DNA from: an uncultured Blautia sp.
Lineage (GTDB): Bacteria > Bacillota > Clostridia > Lachnospirales > Lachnospiraceae
DNA: 9,744 bases
Reading direction: 5' to 3'
Assembly (NCBI GenBank): GCA_900547615.1
Contig: URHH01000090.1
Coordinates: 1 to 9,744 of the forward strand
Shown here in pieces: positions 7,571 to 9,744 of the stretch. The notes under the pieces are model-generated. The model had not been told where the DNA came from, searched no databases, and worked only from the letters and a program-made list of their open reading frames with translations. The translations under genes were made by a program, and so were the position numbers. The number at the start of each line of letters is the position of its first letter. Position 1 is the first letter of the stretch.

Positions 7571-7586
7571 TAATACTATGTTTAAG

Positions 7587-7622
7587 AAGGAACTGCTTAT
7601 CAAAATAAGCGGTTCCTTTTTT
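7587..7622 (+). terminator. Rho-independent terminator after the DUF3990/DUF3791 operon
   Basis: Arms GGAACTGCTTAT (7589-7600) and ATAAGCGGTTCC (7605-7616) pair over 12 positions with one G-U, around a CAAA loop, followed by six Ts (7617-7622). Only 21 bp separate it from the NADAR start codon, so it divides the module and may set the ratio of upstream to downstream products. Confidence 0.9.
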
Positions 7623-7643
7623 AGGTAAGAAAGAAGGGATTAC

Positions 7644-8105
7644 ATGTTTATGAATAACGATTCGAATCATTACCAGCAAACAATCGACCACTTTCGTGGA
7701 GCATACGCTTTTCTTAGTAACTTCTATCCTTCTCGGATCTATTACCGGGGTTACTGGTATGCCAATAATGAGGCTGCATTCCAGGCACAAAAGACCTGCT
7801 TACCAAAAGAAAAACTGCGCTTCACCAGATTAAAAAATCCAAAAGAAGCAAAAAAACTGGGATTGGAAGTCCATCTTCGTTCAGACTGGGAAAGTGTAAA
7901 GCTTATGTACATGTATGAAATCTGTATGTGCAAATTCATGCAGAACCCCTCCCTATGCAAAGCATTACTTGCTACCGGAAGTTCTCACCTTGTTGAAGGA
8001 AACGACTGGAGAGATTACTTTTGGGGTTGTGTAGATGGTCATGGCGAAAATCATTTAGGTGAGATGCTCATGGACATACGTGCAAAGCTGAAATATGAAG
8101 TATAA
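7644..8105 (+). CDS. NADAR-family protein (YbiA-like), candidate ADP-ribosyl-guanosine hydrolase
   Basis: The 153-residue length is typical of stand-alone NADAR domains. Family motifs are complete: FRGAYAFLSNFYPS (17-30), ANNEAAFQAQK (40-50, with E43), then LLATGSSHLVEGNDWRDYFWG (108-128) and GENHLGEMLMDIR (134-146). Known members include E. coli YbiA, linked to removal of riboflavin intermediates, and NADAR proteins that cleave ADP-ribose from guanosine and act as antidotes to DarT-type transferases. Here the position just behind a DUF3990 transferase-fold gene favours the ADP-ribose role, which is an inference. The start is ATG at 7644 after AAGAAGGGA; a second ATG at 7650 is also well spaced, so the first two residues are uncertain. 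I see no clear promoter in the 21-bp gap after the terminator, so expression probably depends on read-through or a weak internal promoter. Confidence 0.93.
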   Translation: MFMNNDSNHYQQTIDHFRGAYAFLSNFYPSRIYYRGYWYANNEAAFQAQKTCLPKEKLRFTRLKNPKEAKKLGLEVHLRSDWESVKLMYMYEICMCKFMQNPSLCKALLATGSSHLVEGNDWRDYFWGCVDGHGENHLGEMLMDIRAKLKYEV

Positions 8106-8160
8106 AAACAGATATTCATAAATTATATATTTTCTACTGTATGAACCCTCAAGAAATTGC

Positions 8161-8166
8161 TATAAT
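8161..8166 (+). promoter_or_regulatory. Extended -10 promoter of the AAA/DUF4143 gene
   Basis: TATAAT at 8161-8166 is preceded by TGC, giving an extended -10 (TGnTATAAT). The -35 region at the right distance (TGTATG, 8138-8143) is weak. The transcription start would lie near 8173, giving a leader of about 27 bases before ATG 8200. The -10 region shares 14 of 15 bases with the DUF3990 promoter. Confidence 0.65.
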
Positions 8167-8199
8167 GAAAGATAGATTTTAAAGAAAGGATTTGTGCTT

Positions 8200-9558
8200 A
8201 TGTATCTGAAGCGTTTTGTCTATGACCGTCTTCTGGATTGGAAAAATGAAGGAGGTCATAGTACCCTGGAAGTCGGTGGAGCCCGTCAGGTTGGGAAAAC
8301 CTACCTGATACAGAAATTCGCTGACGAAAACTACAAACACAAAATTTATATTAACCTGTTTGAATTAAGTGGTAAACAGTTTATGCAATGTTATAAACAG
8401 GCAACCGATTGGACACCTGGAACAAAACGGCGGGAGCATCCTCTCCATGATGCCTTCCAGTTATATGAGCCGGACTTTATTGATTCCGATGATACCGTCA
8501 TCATTATTGATGAAATTCAGGAATCATCGGAAATTTATAACCGCATCCGGGAGTTCACCCGACAGTTTAAAGCCCATTTCATCGTTACAGGTAGTTATCT
8601 TGGAAGAATTTATGATCCGGAGTTTCGCTATTCCAGCGGTGATGTCACCAAACTCACCATCTATACGCTTTCTTTAGAGGAGTTTTTGATGGCCTATGAT
8701 CAGAATCTGTATGACGATTACAAAAAAATATCTCTTGTTTCCTCTAAAACAGAAGTCTATAATCGCTTAAAGGAAACCTATGATCTGTATTGTCAAATTG
8801 GTGGCTATCCCAAAGTGGTAGAAAACTATCTGGAGAACCGGAATATCGTAAAGGCACAGGGCGAACTTGTAAAAATCATTGATACCTTTACCAATGAGTC
8901 CATTCGCTATTTTACAGATATTTTGGATACCAAAGTGTTTACTCATATTTTCTTTTCCATCTGCCGCATTTTAAACCGTGAAAAGAAAGGATTTTCAGAA
9001 GACAGTATCAGCGAAGAATTGCAAAAGCTGGTAACCAAAGACTACTCCAGTAATATTTCAAAGGCTACCTGCAACCGTGCCATTAGCTGGTTATACTTTT
9101 CTGGAATCATTGGATTCTGTGCAAAAATAACAGAAATGGACATTCTGGATTTTAAGTCTGCAAGCCGCTGCTACTTCATGGATATGGGACTGGCAAATTA
9201 TTATCTGACACGTACCGGTACCGATTCCCGTGTACTTGCAGACACATTAAATGAAAATTATGTCTATATCAACCTGAAGAAACGCCAGGATTTTCCACCG
9301 GAAATTTCCTTTGAAACCCCTGCTTTTGCTACTTACCGAGGCGGAGAAATTGATTTTGTGGCGCAAAACCTATCTTCTTCCACCCGATATTTAATAGAAG
9401 TAAAAGCCGGAAAAGGGACTGCTTCCACTGCCCAGAAAGCTCTGGCTCAGGGAAAAGCAGATAAGCTTCTTTATTTAAAAGGGGCAATCAAAGGAGGGAT
9501 AGACGTGAAAACAGAAACACTGCCTATTTATTTATTGGAACAATACAAGTTTAATTAA
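8200..9558 (+). CDS. AAA ATPase with C-terminal DUF4143 (PD-(D/E)XK-like) domain
   Basis: A 452-residue protein of the widespread AAA_14-DUF4143 family, whose biological role is largely unknown. Walker A is GARQVGKT (27-34, K33), Walker B TVIIIDEIQ (99-107, D104 E105), and sensor-1-like IVTGS at 128-132. The middle carries GGYPKVVENYL (201-211), typical of the family, followed by a winged-helix-like stretch (about 255-310). The C-terminal end has EIDFV (383-387) and LIEVKAGKG (398-406). The E383, D385, E400, K402 pattern matches a PD-(D/E)XK nuclease-like core with its key residues kept. ATG 8200 is preferred over GTG 8194, because AGGA (8187-8190) is 9 bases before the ATG but only 3 before the GTG. 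It is separated from NADAR by 94 bp, with its own promoter and terminator, so it may be an independent cargo gene rather than part of the transferase module. Confidence 0.93.
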   Translation: MYLKRFVYDRLLDWKNEGGHSTLEVGGARQVGKTYLIQKFADENYKHKIYINLFELSGKQFMQCYKQATDWTPGTKRREHPLHDAFQLYEPDFIDSDDTVIIIDEIQESSEIYNRIREFTRQFKAHFIVTGSYLGRIYDPEFRYSSGDVTKLTIYTLSLEEFLMAYDQNLYDDYKKISLVSSKTEVYNRLKETYDLYCQIGGYPKVVENYLENRNIVKAQGELVKIIDTFTNESIRYFTDILDTKVFTHIFFSICRILNREKKGFSEDSISEELQKLVTKDYSSNISKATCNRAISWLYFSGIIGFCAKITEMDILDFKSASRCYFMDMGLANYYLTRTGTDSRVLADTLNENYVYINLKKRQDFPPEISFETPAFATYRGGEIDFVAQNLSSSTRYLIEVKAGKGTASTAQKALAQGKADKLLYLKGAIKGGIDVKTETLPIYLLEQYKFN

Positions 9559-9572
9559 ATTGATGTTTACGA

Positions 9573-9600
9573 AGAGACTACTTGCGAGTGGTCTCTTTTT
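9573..9600 (+). terminator. Rho-independent terminator of the AAA/DUF4143 gene
   Basis: AGAGACTAC (9573-9581) pairs with GTGGTCTCT (9588-9596) over 9 positions including one G-U, with loop TTGCGA, and runs into five Ts and then ATTT. It starts 14 bp after the stop codon. Confidence 0.88.
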
Positions 9601-9653
9601 ATTTAGAAGGATCACGAAAAACACAGAACTGAATTATAACATCTAGTTATACT

Positions 9654-9690
9654 AAAAGCTCAGAAAATACTAATTTTCTGAGCTTTTTTT
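9654..9690. terminator. Bidirectional terminator between the accessory module and tRNA-Cys
   Basis: A perfect 15-bp inverted repeat (arms 9654-9668 and 9673-9687, core GCTCAGAAAAT with ATTTTCTGAGC) around an ACTA loop. It is followed by a run of Ts on the plus strand and by TTTT on the minus strand. It ends 2 bp from the tRNA 3' end and probably terminates the minus-strand tRNA transcript while blocking read-through from the left. Confidence 0.85.
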
Positions 9691-9692
9691 AG

Positions 9693-9744
9693 AGGTGCCA
9701 CCCGGATTTGAACCGGGGATAGAGGTGTTGCAGACCTTTGCCTT
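9693..9744 (-). tRNA. tRNA-Cys (GCA), 3' part; 5' end beyond window
   Basis: On the minus strand the visible 52 bases contain the anticodon loop CTGCAAC with U33 and anticodon GCA (plus-strand 9729-9731), a 4-base variable loop, a perfect T arm (CCCGG, loop TTCAAAT, CCGGG), the acceptor 3' strand TGGCACC and discriminator U at 9693. U73 is the known cysteine identity base. CCA is not encoded. The base pair at 27-43 would be an A-C mismatch at the foot of the anticodon stem. The D arm and acceptor 5' strand lie outside the window. Confidence 0.92.

Noticed and set aside
7410..7790. 126-codon minus-strand open frame
   Set aside because: It runs across the strong terminator and is antisense to the DUF3791-like and NADAR genes; its translation shows no known motif.
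8194..8199. GTG start for the AAA/DUF4143 gene
   Set aside because: Only 3 bases separate it from the AGGA ribosome binding site, whereas ATG at 8200 has ideal spacing.
1..9744. CRISPR array or tandem repeat arrays
   Set aside because: No regularly spaced direct repeats were seen anywhere in the window.

Overview
The window looks like chromosomal DNA of a low-GC Gram-positive bacterium, most likely a gut Clostridium relative of the Lachnospiraceae type. This is inferred from the A+T-rich sequence, strong AGGAGG-type ribosome binding sites, a CUT1 sugar importer without its own ATPase, the LacZ sequence style, and the DUF3990, NADAR and DUF4143 genes. Species cannot be fixed from sequence alone.

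Left part (1-5932, minus strand): a beta-galactoside uptake and cleavage operon. It is transcribed right to left as sugar-binding protein (5932-4649), a hairpin in the intergenic gap, MalF-type permease (4569-3673), MalG-type permease (3680-2841, overlapping by 8 bp), then a LacZ-type GH2 beta-galactosidase (2814 to beyond position 1, 938 codons visible, C-terminus cut by the window edge). The binding protein would capture an oligosaccharide outside, the two permeases would import it using an ATPase encoded elsewhere, and LacZ would hydrolyse it in the cytoplasm. The binding protein is odd in having no lipobox cysteine. An extended -10 promoter sits about 45 bp upstream of it.

Middle (5933-6640): a non-coding stretch with the operon promoter, a roughly 193-bp segment bounded by imperfect inverted repeats (6140-6332), a start-less coding remnant (6319-6534), and a good sigma-A promoter for the next gene.

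Right part (6641-9558, plus strand): an accessory module. It holds a DUF3990 ADP-ribosyltransferase-like protein with a DUF3791-like N-terminal domain, a 79-residue helical protein resembling that N-terminal domain, a strong terminator, a NADAR-family (YbiA-like) protein, and a separately promoted AAA/DUF4143 ATPase. DUF3990 belongs to the ADP-ribosyltransferase fold, and NADAR proteins are known to remove ADP-ribose from guanosine. The pair therefore looks like a 'writer plus eraser' toxin-antitoxin or defence module, which is the main discovery candidate here. The module ends at two terminators, followed by the 3' part of a minus-strand tRNA-Cys (9693 to beyond the window end), a conventional boundary for inserted DNA.
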